This document shows, piece by piece, positions 1 to 5,385 of a DNA stretch of 5,385 nucleotides. The stretch lies in assembly GCA_005880525.1 (NCBI GenBank), contig VBFW01000350.1:1-5385 (forward strand). Direction: 5' to 3'. The position numbers and the translations under genes are program-made. The notes below the pieces were generated by a model. That model did not search any database. It saw nothing but the letters and a program-made list of their open reading frames with translations, and had not been told where the DNA came from. Numbering within the stretch: position 1 is the stretch's first letter; each line of letters opens with the position of its first letter. This stretch comes from Chloroflexota bacterium. Lineage in GTDB: Bacteria > Chloroflexota > Dormibacteria > Dormibacterales > Dormibacteraceae.

Positions 1-1150
1 TGAAGCCGGTGCTCGCGACCAGGCTGAGCAGGCCGTCGGACTCGTCCACCAGCAGCACGTCGGCAGCATCGATGGACAGGCCCTGGACCGCCTGGTCGAG
101 GATGACTCGCAGCGTCAGCCGCAGATCGGGCCCGGCCGTGATCGCCAGCTGCACGCTACGTAGCGCAGTCAGGCGCTCGAGCCGGCTGACTGCGTCGACG
201 TACAGCTGCGCGTTGTCGGCGGCCAGGCCCATCCGGTCCGCGACCTCCTGGATCCACACAACGTCCCGCTGGGTCAGCGGATTCGAAGAGCGGCGCTCGA
301 ACAATCCGAGAGCGCCGACGATCGAGCCTCGTGCGTGCATGGGCACGAACAGCACGCCCATATGCGTCGTCGGCGCGGTCGTCGGCGGCGGGTGGCCGGC
401 CAGGTATGCCTTGGTGTCCGCGCTGAGGGCGTCCATGAAATCGCCGAGCGGTACGTTCGGCATGAGCACCGCCTCGCCTGTCTCGACCACGCGGGATGTG
501 AGCGCGAACGGCGGCGCGGCGTCGGTTTGACGCTGCATCGATTTGATGTACTCGGCGATCTGAGGATCCAGGTCGCTGGCGGCGTAGACGCGCATGGTGC
601 TCGGATCCTTGTTGATCAGGCTGGCGAGCCAGGTGCCCGACCTAAGCTTCGCCAGCTTCTCCACTGCGGCTTCGAGAATCGCCTGCGGGTCCAGCTTTGC
701 TGACGCGATCTGATCAGTGATCGTGGCGACCGCGCCTGCGCCGTACCCCGGCCTGGGCAGCCGCGCGTCGCTGAGCAGCTGCGTGATGTCGGTGAGCGTC
801 AGGACGATCTGCTCGACATCGCCGGCTGCGTCCTTGCGCGGCATGGCGTCCGCCTGGAGCCAGCGCTCGACGCCGTGCGGCGTGGTGATGTGGGCGACGA
901 CGCCTCTCTGCGGCTGGCCGGTGCGCGCTGCCTCGAGCGCCGGGTGGAAGTTGCCACGGTCGGGCCAGCCCGCCGCGTCGGTGATGAGCCAGCCGGCGTC
1001 AGCCGCCTTCGTGCCGGCGAGCGAGTTGGACCCGAGCAGAGTGGCGGCCGCCTGGTTGGCGCTCGTGACCGTCCCGTCGAGGTCGTACGTGAGCACGGCC
1101 ACCGGCAGCGCGTCCGAATCGGCCTGGATCGGCATGAGGTTGCTAGACAC
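1..1150 (-). CDS. PAS-GAF-GAF sensor/signalling protein, C-terminus cut by window edge
   Basis: The reading frame is open from a GTG at 1150 to the left edge, giving 383 residues with no stop, so the gene is 3'-truncated here. Residues about 10-125 read as a PAS domain: a SANQAAATLLG stretch near residue 30, an HPALEAARTGQP stretch near 69, and an ending in LTLTDIT near 122. Residues about 150-315 look like a GAF domain, with GVLFVPMHARGSIVGALGLFERR near 265-287 matching the usual central strand. A coiled linker (SRLERLTALRSVQLAI, about 322) leads into a second GAF domain that continues off the window. In the family such PAS/GAF chains feed a GGDEF, HD-GYP or histidine-kinase output, which is not visible here. 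No membrane segment or signal peptide is seen, so it is probably cytoplasmic. The GTG start is chosen because a G6-AA run lies 5 nt upstream; an ATG at 1135 is the alternative. It follows the LLM gene by 29 nt and may be co-transcribed. Confidence 0.85.
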   Translation of the reverse strand, partial: MSSNLMPIQADSDALPVAVLTYDLDGTVTSANQAAATLLGSNSLAGTKAADAGWLITDAAGWPDRGNFHPALEAARTGQPQRGVVAHITTPHGVERWLQADAMPRKDAAGDVEQIVLTLTDITQLLSDARLPRPGYGAGAVATITDQIASAKLDPQAILEAAVEKLAKLRSGTWLASLINKDPSTMRVYAASDLDPQIAEYIKSMQRQTDAAPPFALTSRVVETGEAVLMPNVPLGDFMDALSADTKAYLAGHPPPTTAPTTHMGVLFVPMHARGSIVGALGLFERRSSNPLTQRDVVWIQEVADRMGLAADNAQLYVDAVSRLERLTALRSVQLAITAGPDLRLTLRVILDQAVQGLSIDAADVLLVDESDGLLSLVASTGF

Positions 1151-1153
1151 TAG

Positions 1154-1161
1154 TTCCCCCC
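1154..1161 (-). promoter_or_regulatory. Probable ribosome binding site for the PAS-GAF gene
   Basis: On the minus strand the bases read GGGGGGAA, followed by CTA and the GTG start at 1150. The purine run is the only Shine-Dalgarno-like sequence in the 29-nt gap after the LLM stop codon. It decides the GTG start over the internal ATG at 1135, which has no comparable run before it. It is not a canonical GGAGG. Confidence 0.45.
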
Positions 1162-1179
1162 GCCCGCGCAATTCAAGAC

Positions 1180-2121
1180 TTAACGACCGCTGATTGACAC
1201 GAGTCGTGCCAGGTCGTCGAGGATTCGTGCCTTCCTGGCTTTGGCTTCGGTGACTCGAGTCACGGGCGCGAGGAGCAGGGTCGTGACCCCTGCCTCTTGA
1301 TAGCGGGCGATCTGTTTGCGGCACTCACCCAGGTCGCCAATGATTGCCATCGACTCCAGCATCCAGTCGGAAACTGCCTGCACCGCGTCTTTCCACGCTC
1401 GCCGCGCCCACGCCTCGCGCAACTGGCGAGCCTCTTCCTCGAAGCCCTGGCGAACCAGGTGACGGTTGTAGACGTCGATCACCCCGTACGCGGCGAGCGA
1501 TTCTCTGACGACCTCGCGCGCGTCAGGTTCGTCGAGAACCACTGGGACTGTGAGCACGACGTCCAGGCCTGAGCGACTGAACCGGTCGACCATCACGCGG
1601 ACGTGGGCGGGCGTGACCGTCGTGAGGATCAGTCCGTCGGCGATCTCGCCGGCCAGCTCGACCATGCGCAGACCCAGCGCCCCCACGTAGATCGGCAGGG
1701 GTGACGCTCCTGCCTCCAGGCGGAAGCCGTTGACCTTGTCTCCTGCGGCGATTGCCCGTATCGCCTGAATCGTCCGGCGCATGTGGTCCAGGCCGATTCG
1801 AGTCGGCAGGCCCATCCACCGGTTGACGATCGTCGTGGTCGAGGTGCCGAGGCCCAGGCAAAAGCGGCCGCCCGAGAGGTTTTGCAGGGCAGCCGAGGTC
1901 ATAGCCAGCAGCGCGGGCGGCCGCGTTGACGCGGGAACGACCGCAGTGCCGAGACGCAACCGTTCAGTGCGCGCAGCGATGGCGGCCAGCGGTGTGAAGG
2001 CGTCGTGGCCCGCGACCTCGTACGACCACACGTCGCTGTAGCCGAGTCGCTCCGCCTCGACGCAGATTTCGACAGCGTCCCTCAGAGGGAGGCCGTCGGG
2101 CAGCGCGATGCCGAGGGGCAC
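1180..2121 (-). CDS. LLM class (luciferase-like) flavin/F420-dependent oxidoreductase
   Basis: This is a TIM-barrel oxidoreductase of the bacterial luciferase-like superfamily, which uses FMN or F420 as hydride carrier; the substrate cannot be told. From the GTG at 2121 it has 313 residues, usual for the family. The first strand is MPLGIALPDG (1-10). The family signature follows: LRLGTAVVPASTRPPALLAM at about 55-74, then LSGGRFCLGLGTST at 82-95, with NRWMGLP at 100-106. The stretch PIYVGALGLRMVELAGEIADGLIL (143-166) is the usual later barrel strand, and the C-terminal helices (about 256-305) close the fold. This pattern is common in F420-dependent members, but I cannot prove the cofactor. Start choice: the GTG at 2121 is 2 nt past the EamA stop; a TTG at 2127 would overlap that stop as TTGA; a GTG at 2178 would overlap EamA by 55 nt and add residues that do not fit the barrel. 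None has a strong ribosome binding site. Confidence 0.9.
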   Translation of the reverse strand: MPLGIALPDGLPLRDAVEICVEAERLGYSDVWSYEVAGHDAFTPLAAIAARTERLRLGTAVVPASTRPPALLAMTSAALQNLSGGRFCLGLGTSTTTIVNRWMGLPTRIGLDHMRRTIQAIRAIAAGDKVNGFRLEAGASPLPIYVGALGLRMVELAGEIADGLILTTVTPAHVRVMVDRFSRSGLDVVLTVPVVLDEPDAREVVRESLAAYGVIDVYNRHLVRQGFEEEARQLREAWARRAWKDAVQAVSDWMLESMAIIGDLGECRKQIARYQEAGVTTLLLAPVTRVTEAKARKARILDDLARLVSISGR

Positions 2122-2123
2122 GC

Positions 2124-2881
2124 TCAACCGAAGGCGATGATCGCCATGCTGGAAAAGACGAACGCCACGCCCACCCACTGGAGCGGCCGCAAACGCTCGT
2201 GCAGGATCACCAGGCCTCCGAACAGCAGGACGATCGGGCTCGTCGCGGCCACGAGGCCGACCAGCCAGACGGGCGCGGTTGACAGCCCAATGGCATATGA
2301 GCTAAACGCGATCGCGTCGAAGCACCCGATGGCAGCGATGAGCGCGACGAATCGCTTGGGCAGACGCGCGCCGTTGGTGGGTGTGTCAAGGCCCCCCATC
2401 CCCGGCCAGAACTTCGCAACCGCAAAAAGAGCGACGCAGGCGGTGATTGCCACGCCGATTCGTACCGCTATCACCGTCGGCACCCAGCCGTCGGCCCTGA
2501 TCGGGTGCTGCATCATGACCGTGATCGCAGAACCGAGCAGGACCGCTCCCATTGCGGCCAGCGGACCCAGCCCGATGAACTTGTTCCTTCCGGAAGCCTT
2601 GATCTCGATCGCGGCCAGCACCGAGCCGGTCGCGGCGATGATCACCGCGGCGGTCTCGGCGATGGTCAGGCGCTCGCCGAGAAAAAGAACGGCGAACAGC
2701 ACGGTCACGGTGCCGAACATGGCGGTGATCGGACCGACCACGCACAGCGGCCCCACCGCGAACGGAGCAAGGTGGCGGCCAGCGCACCCATCCGGCGCGA
2801 GAGGAACGCAGCACCTGGGTCGGCCAGAGCGAAGGCGATGGCCGCGCCGAGGCCATAGAGAAACCCCGCGCTGAGGATCAA
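2124..2881 (-). pseudogene. EamA/DMT-family transporter, broken by an internal deletion and frameshift
   Basis: Members of this family have ten helices arranged as two five-helix repeats and move small metabolites across the inner membrane. Here the N-terminal piece begins at a TTG (2881) and reads MILSAGFLYGLGAAIAFALA, a good first helix, then enters a second helix (MGALAATLL, to about 2764). From about 2760 that frame turns to non-membrane sequence. The rest of the transporter lies in another frame from about 2756 to the stop at 2124: a GPLCVVGPI helix, then FLGERLT and six more helices, ending with FGGLVILHERLRPLQWVG and a last helix. Most of helix 2 and all of helix 3 are absent, about 40-50 residues by comparison with the second repeat. 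The frames differ by an amount that fits a loss of 3n+1 bases. TTG 2881 is the only ATG, GTG or TTG in that frame after the preceding in-frame stop. The 210-residue 3' piece could still be translated from GTG 2756, but would lack half of the first repeat. An assembly error is an alternative. Confidence 0.75.
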
Positions 2882-2935
2882 GGCGCCTAAATGATAGTTA
2901 GAAGTTCGTCGAACAGTCGCGAGGGCGCTGATCGA
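2882..2935. promoter_or_regulatory. Gap between arsR and EamA gene with several palindromes
   Basis: This 54-bp gap separates the synthetase-MFS-arsR group from the EamA-LLM-sensor group. It is more A+T-rich than its surroundings around 2889-2903. On the minus strand it contains TATCAT, which could serve as a weak -10 element, but I see no well-spaced -35 element. It also holds short dyads: GTTCG-T-CGAAC at 2904-2914, TCGCGA at 2917-2922, and AGGCGCCT at 2881-2888 over the TTG start. No T-run follows any of them, so a Rho-independent terminator is not supported. A promoter or operator for the downstream genes is possible but unproven. Confidence 0.3.
2904..2914. repeat. Short inverted repeat GTTCG-T-CGAAC
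   Basis: A 5-1-5 perfect inverted repeat lies in the gap between arsR and the EamA gene. The spacing is too tight for an RNA hairpin, so if it works it is more likely a protein-binding dyad. It is short enough to be chance in GC-rich DNA. Confidence 0.35.
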
Positions 2936-2941
2936 TCAGCG
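2926..2941. repeat. Perfect 16-bp palindrome CGCTGATCGATCAGCG over the arsR stop codon
   Basis: Both strands read CGCTGATCGATCAGCG. It covers the arsR TGA (2936-2938) and reaches into the gap before the EamA gene. As RNA it could fold into a 6-bp stem with a four-base loop, but no T-run follows on the minus strand, so a standard terminator is unlikely. As DNA it could bind a dimeric regulator such as the ArsR protein encoded beside it; that is inference. With equal base use a 16-bp palindrome is expected about once per 65,000 positions. Confidence 0.5.
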
Positions 2942-3292
2942 AGCCGCGGACAGTTCCTTTGCAGAGACTTTCTTGCGCGCGCGCCGAGCAACCGCAAGCC
3001 GGTCGAGAAAGCCATCGACATACTGCTCGAATACTTCACGCCGCAGCCTGTAGAAGTAGTACCGGCCGTCCTTCCTCACGTGAATCAAACCCGCGTGATA
3101 AAGGATCTTGATGTGATACGAGATCGTCGACTTCGAGATCGGCAGCGTGTCATCGAGAACGGTGCAGGCGAGCTCATCCGTGCCGGCGATCATCCCCACG
3201 ATCTCGATGCGAACAGGCTCACTTAACGCGCTGAAAATCTCCGCGTACGTCGTCTCCGTCTGGCTGGGCATGCGCGGTTGATGGTAGATCAT
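2936..3292 (-). CDS. ArsR/SmtB-family winged-helix transcriptional repressor
   Basis: This is a small DNA-binding protein (118 residues, usual length) that probably represses the operon it sits in. Residues about 17-37 (IFSALSEPVRIEIVGMI) form the typical first helices with the SEPVR motif. The helix-turn-helix is at about 41-70, its recognition helix being SKSTISYHIKILYHAGLI (53-70). The beta wing follows as HVRKDGRYYFYRL (71-83), then a C-terminal dimer helix (87-103) and a basic tail. The ELCVCDL metal-binding box of classical ArsR/SmtB metal sensors is replaced by ELACTVLDD, with one cysteine (Cys43), so metal sensing through that site is unlikely. The ATG at 3292 overlaps the MFS stop as ATGA, and GAGG lies 4 nt upstream, which supports this start over the ATG at codon 8. 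The MFS transporter and synthetase upstream are the natural targets; the ligand is unknown. Confidence 0.92.
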   Translation of the reverse strand: MIYHQPRMPSQTETTYAEIFSALSEPVRIEIVGMIAGTDELACTVLDDTLPISKSTISYHIKILYHAGLIHVRKDGRYYFYRLRREVFEQYVDGFLDRLAVARRARKKVSAKELSAAR

Positions 3293-4518
3293 TCAGCCTC
3301 GCCGGCGGGAGTTCGTCGCCCGCTCCACAAGAACGGCACGCCGGCAAGTGACACGAGACACATCAGCGAAATGCTGGCGAAAGCTGCGATCGCCGAGGTC
3401 GAATAGAGCAGACCGCCAACGATCGCGCCGACGGTGTCGCCGATGATCAGCGCCATCTGCAGAAAACCCTGGGCTCGCGCTTGCTGCCTGGCGTCGAAGC
3501 GGTACGTCACCTCGCTGTATACGGCGGGCCGCTCGCCGGCGATGAACACGCCCTGCGCTATGAGGAGAACGATCAGGACAGGCACTGCTGCCGCGACCCC
3601 AAGGAGCGGCGCGACGAGACCAAGGCCGACAAGCGAAACAACCATCACAAGCTTTGCCCCGCGCCGGTCGATCAGATCGCCAAGCGACACCGACCCGACC
3701 ACAGAAGGTATGGCGAAGAGTGTGAAAGACAGGCCGATCTCCCACGTGGCCGCCCCTCGCGACAGCATGTACAGGCTCCAGATCGCGGTCAACATTCCAG
3801 TCAGGTACTCGGGCGCCCACCCGACTGCGACCGCCGGCAAGAGCCTGCGCACGGTGGACGGTTGAATGGTCGCCGTCACCACTGCTTCCGGGTGGTGCTC
3901 GGGCGGCGGCGCATCGATGAACAGCAGGGGCAGCGCGGCGCTCACACACACTGCCCCGGCGACGATGAACACCCAGTCGAGGCTGAAGCTCGCCAGCACG
4001 CCTCCGGCGAGCGGGCCGAGCAGCAGGCCGCTCATGGTCGCGACCTGGAAGAAGCCGAACGCTCGACTCACCTGCTGTCGGGGAGTCAGGTCGGCGACCA
4101 GCGCGAGGGCGCCGGGTGTGAAGAACGCGCCGCTGGCGGCATGGAAGAATCGGACGCAGATGATCACCGGAAGCGGCAGCGGCAAGAGATAGACCACGAA
4201 AAAGCTGGCATACGCGAGGGTCGCCAGGGCCACGATCCGCCGCCTGTCGAAACGGTCGGCCAGCCATCCGGCCGGATACTGCCCAAGCCCGTAGCTCAAC
4301 AGCGCGATCGCCGAGACGAACCCGACGATGAACGGGGTGGCGCCTCTCCTCGTCAGGAAGATGGGCATGATCGGTATGAACACCTGGTAGCCGACCGTGT
4401 TGAACAGGGTCGCGACCAGGATGAGAAAGACCGGCCGGCTGGGGCGGCCCTTTAAGAGGTACTGAACGCGGGCGCGCATTGGCGTGCCCGCAATGGGCCT
4501 GTCGACGCCTGGGGTCAC
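3289..4518 (-). CDS. Major facilitator superfamily transporter, 12 helices
   Basis: This is an inner-membrane secondary transporter of 409 residues, normal for the family. Helix 1 is at about 30-55 (LILVATLFNTVGYQVFIPI) and helix 2 at 62-82. The loop signature between helices 2 and 3 is GWLADRFDRRR (84-94), the MFS motif A; a second-half copy is GDLIDRRG (280-287). A glycine-rich helix 5 (GFFQVATMSGLLLGPLAGG, about 155-173) resembles motif C, which is common in efflux members. A hydrophilic loop at about 202-224 splits the two halves. The pattern points to a drug- or metabolite-efflux type, but the substrate cannot be read from the sequence. The GTG start overlaps the upstream synthetase stop (GTGA) and the gene's own stop overlaps the arsR start (ATGA), so the three are probably translated together. 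The ATG at 4479 (codon 14) is an alternative start; the first 13 residues are not membrane sequence. Pairing with arsR suggests repression until an inducer appears. Confidence 0.92.
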   Translation of the reverse strand: MTPGVDRPIAGTPMRARVQYLLKGRPSRPVFLILVATLFNTVGYQVFIPIMPIFLTRRGATPFIVGFVSAIALLSYGLGQYPAGWLADRFDRRRIVALATLAYASFFVVYLLPLPLPVIICVRFFHAASGAFFTPGALALVADLTPRQQVSRAFGFFQVATMSGLLLGPLAGGVLASFSLDWVFIVAGAVCVSAALPLLFIDAPPPEHHPEAVVTATIQPSTVRRLLPAVAVGWAPEYLTGMLTAIWSLYMLSRGAATWEIGLSFTLFAIPSVVGSVSLGDLIDRRGAKLVMVVSLVGLGLVAPLLGVAAAVPVLIVLLIAQGVFIAGERPAVYSEVTYRFDARQQARAQGFLQMALIIGDTVGAIVGGLLYSTSAIAAFASISLMCLVSLAGVPFLWSGRRTPAGEAE

Positions 4519-5385
4519 ACCTCGCTCGACGGCACGATCAGCGCATCGACTGCCAGCGCTCCGTTCGGCAAGGCGATCAGCGGATTGATGTCGATCGACT
4601 GAATGCGCGTCCCCAACGCGCGGCTGATCGAGTCGATGCGGGAGATGACGTCGATGATCGCTTCGAGGTCGGCCGGCTGAGCGCCCCGCGCGCCGCGGAG
4701 GACGGGAAGCATGCGCAGCTCGTTGAGCATCTCGCCGCCTTCGCCCTCGAGCAGCCCCGCAGGACGCATCGACGCGTCGTTCGTGATCTCGGTCAGCACG
4801 CCGCCGAGTCCGACCAACACGAACGCCCCAAGCGCTGGATCGGTCTGGAGGGCCACGATCATCTCCACGCCGCCGCGCACCTGTGCCTGCACGAGGATGG
4901 TCTTGGCTCCGCCCTCACGCAAGCGATTCGCCGCGGCGCCGACACTCTGCTCAGTGTTGAGGTTGAGATGCACGCCGCCGGTGTCGGTCTTGTGCAGCGC
5001 GCCCTCGTCGCCGTTCTTGAGCACGACCGGGAAGCCCATCGACCTTGCCGCCTTTACAGCCGCATCAGCGTTGGCGGCCACATTTCCGCGCGCGGTCGGG
5101 ATGCCGGCGATGGCCAGGAAGTCGAGCGCCGCCTGACCGCCGAACGGGGCCGTCCTGCCCTGCAGGAACTTGCGCAGCGCGGCGGCATCGACGGGGGTCT
5201 TGGCCGCCGGCCCAGGCTTTGGCTTCTTGTGGGTCACGAGCCTCTCCAGAGCCCGGAAACCTTCAGGAAAGCCCGAGAGCAACAGCACTCCATGCGGGAT
5301 CAGCGCCTCGACCTTGTCAGCACCCGGCTCGCCGTCCAGAGGCGTGACCAGGGCGATCGGCTTTTTCGTGCGCTCGGCCAGGGCG
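4515..5385 (-). CDS. Acyl-CoA synthetase (ADP-forming), fused type, C-terminal part; N-terminus outside window
   Basis: The enzyme family interconverts an acyl-CoA plus ADP and phosphate with the free acid, CoA and ATP (acetate-CoA ligase, ADP-forming, and relatives). The frame is open to the right edge: 289 residues are visible of about 700 in full-length fused members. Residues 1-50 (ALAERTKKPIALVTPL, ending GFPEGFRALERLV) are the end of the succinyl-CoA-ligase-like subdomain, followed by a proline/lysine-rich linker at 52-65. The rest is an ATP-grasp_5 domain: FPVVLKNGDEGALHKTDTGGV (118-138), GGVEMIVALQTDPALG (171-186), VLVGLGGVLTEITND (189-203) and the C-terminal DINPLIALPNGALAVDALIV (265-284). 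The LHKTDTGG histidine (131) may correspond to the second histidine proposed to carry phosphate in these enzymes; that mapping is from memory. Alpha and beta parts are in one chain. The substrate acid is unknown. Its stop overlaps the MFS start by four bases. A GTG at 5288 lies inside the domain and is not the real start. Confidence 0.92.
   Translation of the reverse strand, partial: ALAERTKKPIALVTPLDGEPGADKVEALIPHGVLLLSGFPEGFRALERLVTHKKPKPGPAAKTPVDAAALRKFLQGRTAPFGGQAALDFLAIAGIPTARGNVAANADAAVKAARSMGFPVVLKNGDEGALHKTDTGGVHLNLNTEQSVGAAANRLREGGAKTILVQAQVRGGVEMIVALQTDPALGAFVLVGLGGVLTEITNDASMRPAGLLEGEGGEMLNELRMLPVLRGARGAQPADLEAIIDVISRIDSISRALGTRIQSIDINPLIALPNGALAVDALIVPSSEV

Noticed and set aside
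9..1193. Plus-strand open frames across the left part of the window
   Set aside because: They are Ser/Arg/Ala-rich products antisense to the clear PAS-GAF-GAF frame, with no motif of their own.
2386..2856. Minus-strand 156-codon frame across the EamA gene
   Set aside because: It is the third frame, matching neither EamA piece. Its Arg/Asp/His-rich product has no membrane segments, so it is a shadow rather than the missing EamA link.
2005..2874. Plus-strand 289-codon open frame
   Set aside because: It lies antisense to the LLM start and the EamA gene. Its translation is low-complexity, rich in Ala, Pro, Arg and Thr, with no domain, and the minus strand has clear family motifs over the same bases.
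2926..2941. Rho-independent terminator after arsR
   Set aside because: The palindrome could form a short stem, but no T-run follows on the minus strand, and the stem would include the arsR stop codon.
3293..4267. Minus-strand 324-codon frame inside the MFS gene
   Set aside because: It is an out-of-frame shadow of the MFS gene: Arg-rich, with no motif, while the overlapping frame carries MFS motif A and twelve helices.
3481..4455. Plus-strand 324-codon open frame
   Set aside because: It is antisense to the MFS gene. The product is extremely rich in Arg, Asp, Glu, His and Gln with no recognisable fold, as expected from the complement of GC-rich membrane-protein codons.
4501..4530. Imperfect inverted repeat with GTCGAC-like ends at the synthetase/MFS junction
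   Set aside because: Only the outer five or six bases pair, and it lies within coding overlap; it is explained by coding sequence in GC-rich DNA.
5286..5288. GTG at 5288 as the start of a separate beta-subunit gene
   Set aside because: The frame stays open upstream to the window edge and encodes the end of the CoA-ligase-like subdomain, so alpha and beta parts are fused.

Overview
This window comes from a GC-rich bacterial chromosome, roughly two-thirds G+C by eye. All six genes I can support lie on the minus strand, so transcription runs from high to low coordinates. No ribosomal or other phylogenetic marker is present. The GAF-domain style of the sensor protein and the luciferase-like (often F420-dependent) oxidoreductase would fit Chloroflexota, Dormibacterota-like soil lineages or Actinomycetota, but that assignment is inference only.

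In transcription order: (1) 4515-5385, the C-terminal part of a fused ADP-forming acyl-CoA synthetase, running off the right edge. (2) 3289-4518, a 12-helix MFS transporter. (3) 2936-3292, an ArsR-type winged-helix repressor. (4) 2124-2881, a DMT/EamA-type transporter that appears broken: its first helix and its remaining seven helices lie in different frames, and about 40-50 residues between them are missing. (5) 1180-2121, a luciferase-like flavin/F420-dependent oxidoreductase. (6) 1-1150, a PAS-GAF-GAF signalling protein whose output domain lies beyond the left edge.

Genes 1-3 are tightly coupled: synthetase and MFS overlap by four bases (GTGA), and MFS and ArsR overlap by four bases (ATGA). 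They form a likely operon in which an acyl-CoA/acid-activating enzyme, a transporter and a repressor are made together. A 54-bp gap carrying several short palindromes (one of 16 bp spans the arsR stop) separates them from the EamA-LLM-PAS/GAF set. That second set is also closely packed: the LLM start abuts or overlaps the EamA stop, and 29 nt separate LLM from the sensor gene.

Apart from the broken EamA gene and the palindromic gap, this is an ordinary metabolic, transport and signalling region. I see no mobile element, RNA gene, CRISPR array or clearly new system. The many long plus-strand reading frames are antisense shadows of GC-rich genes.
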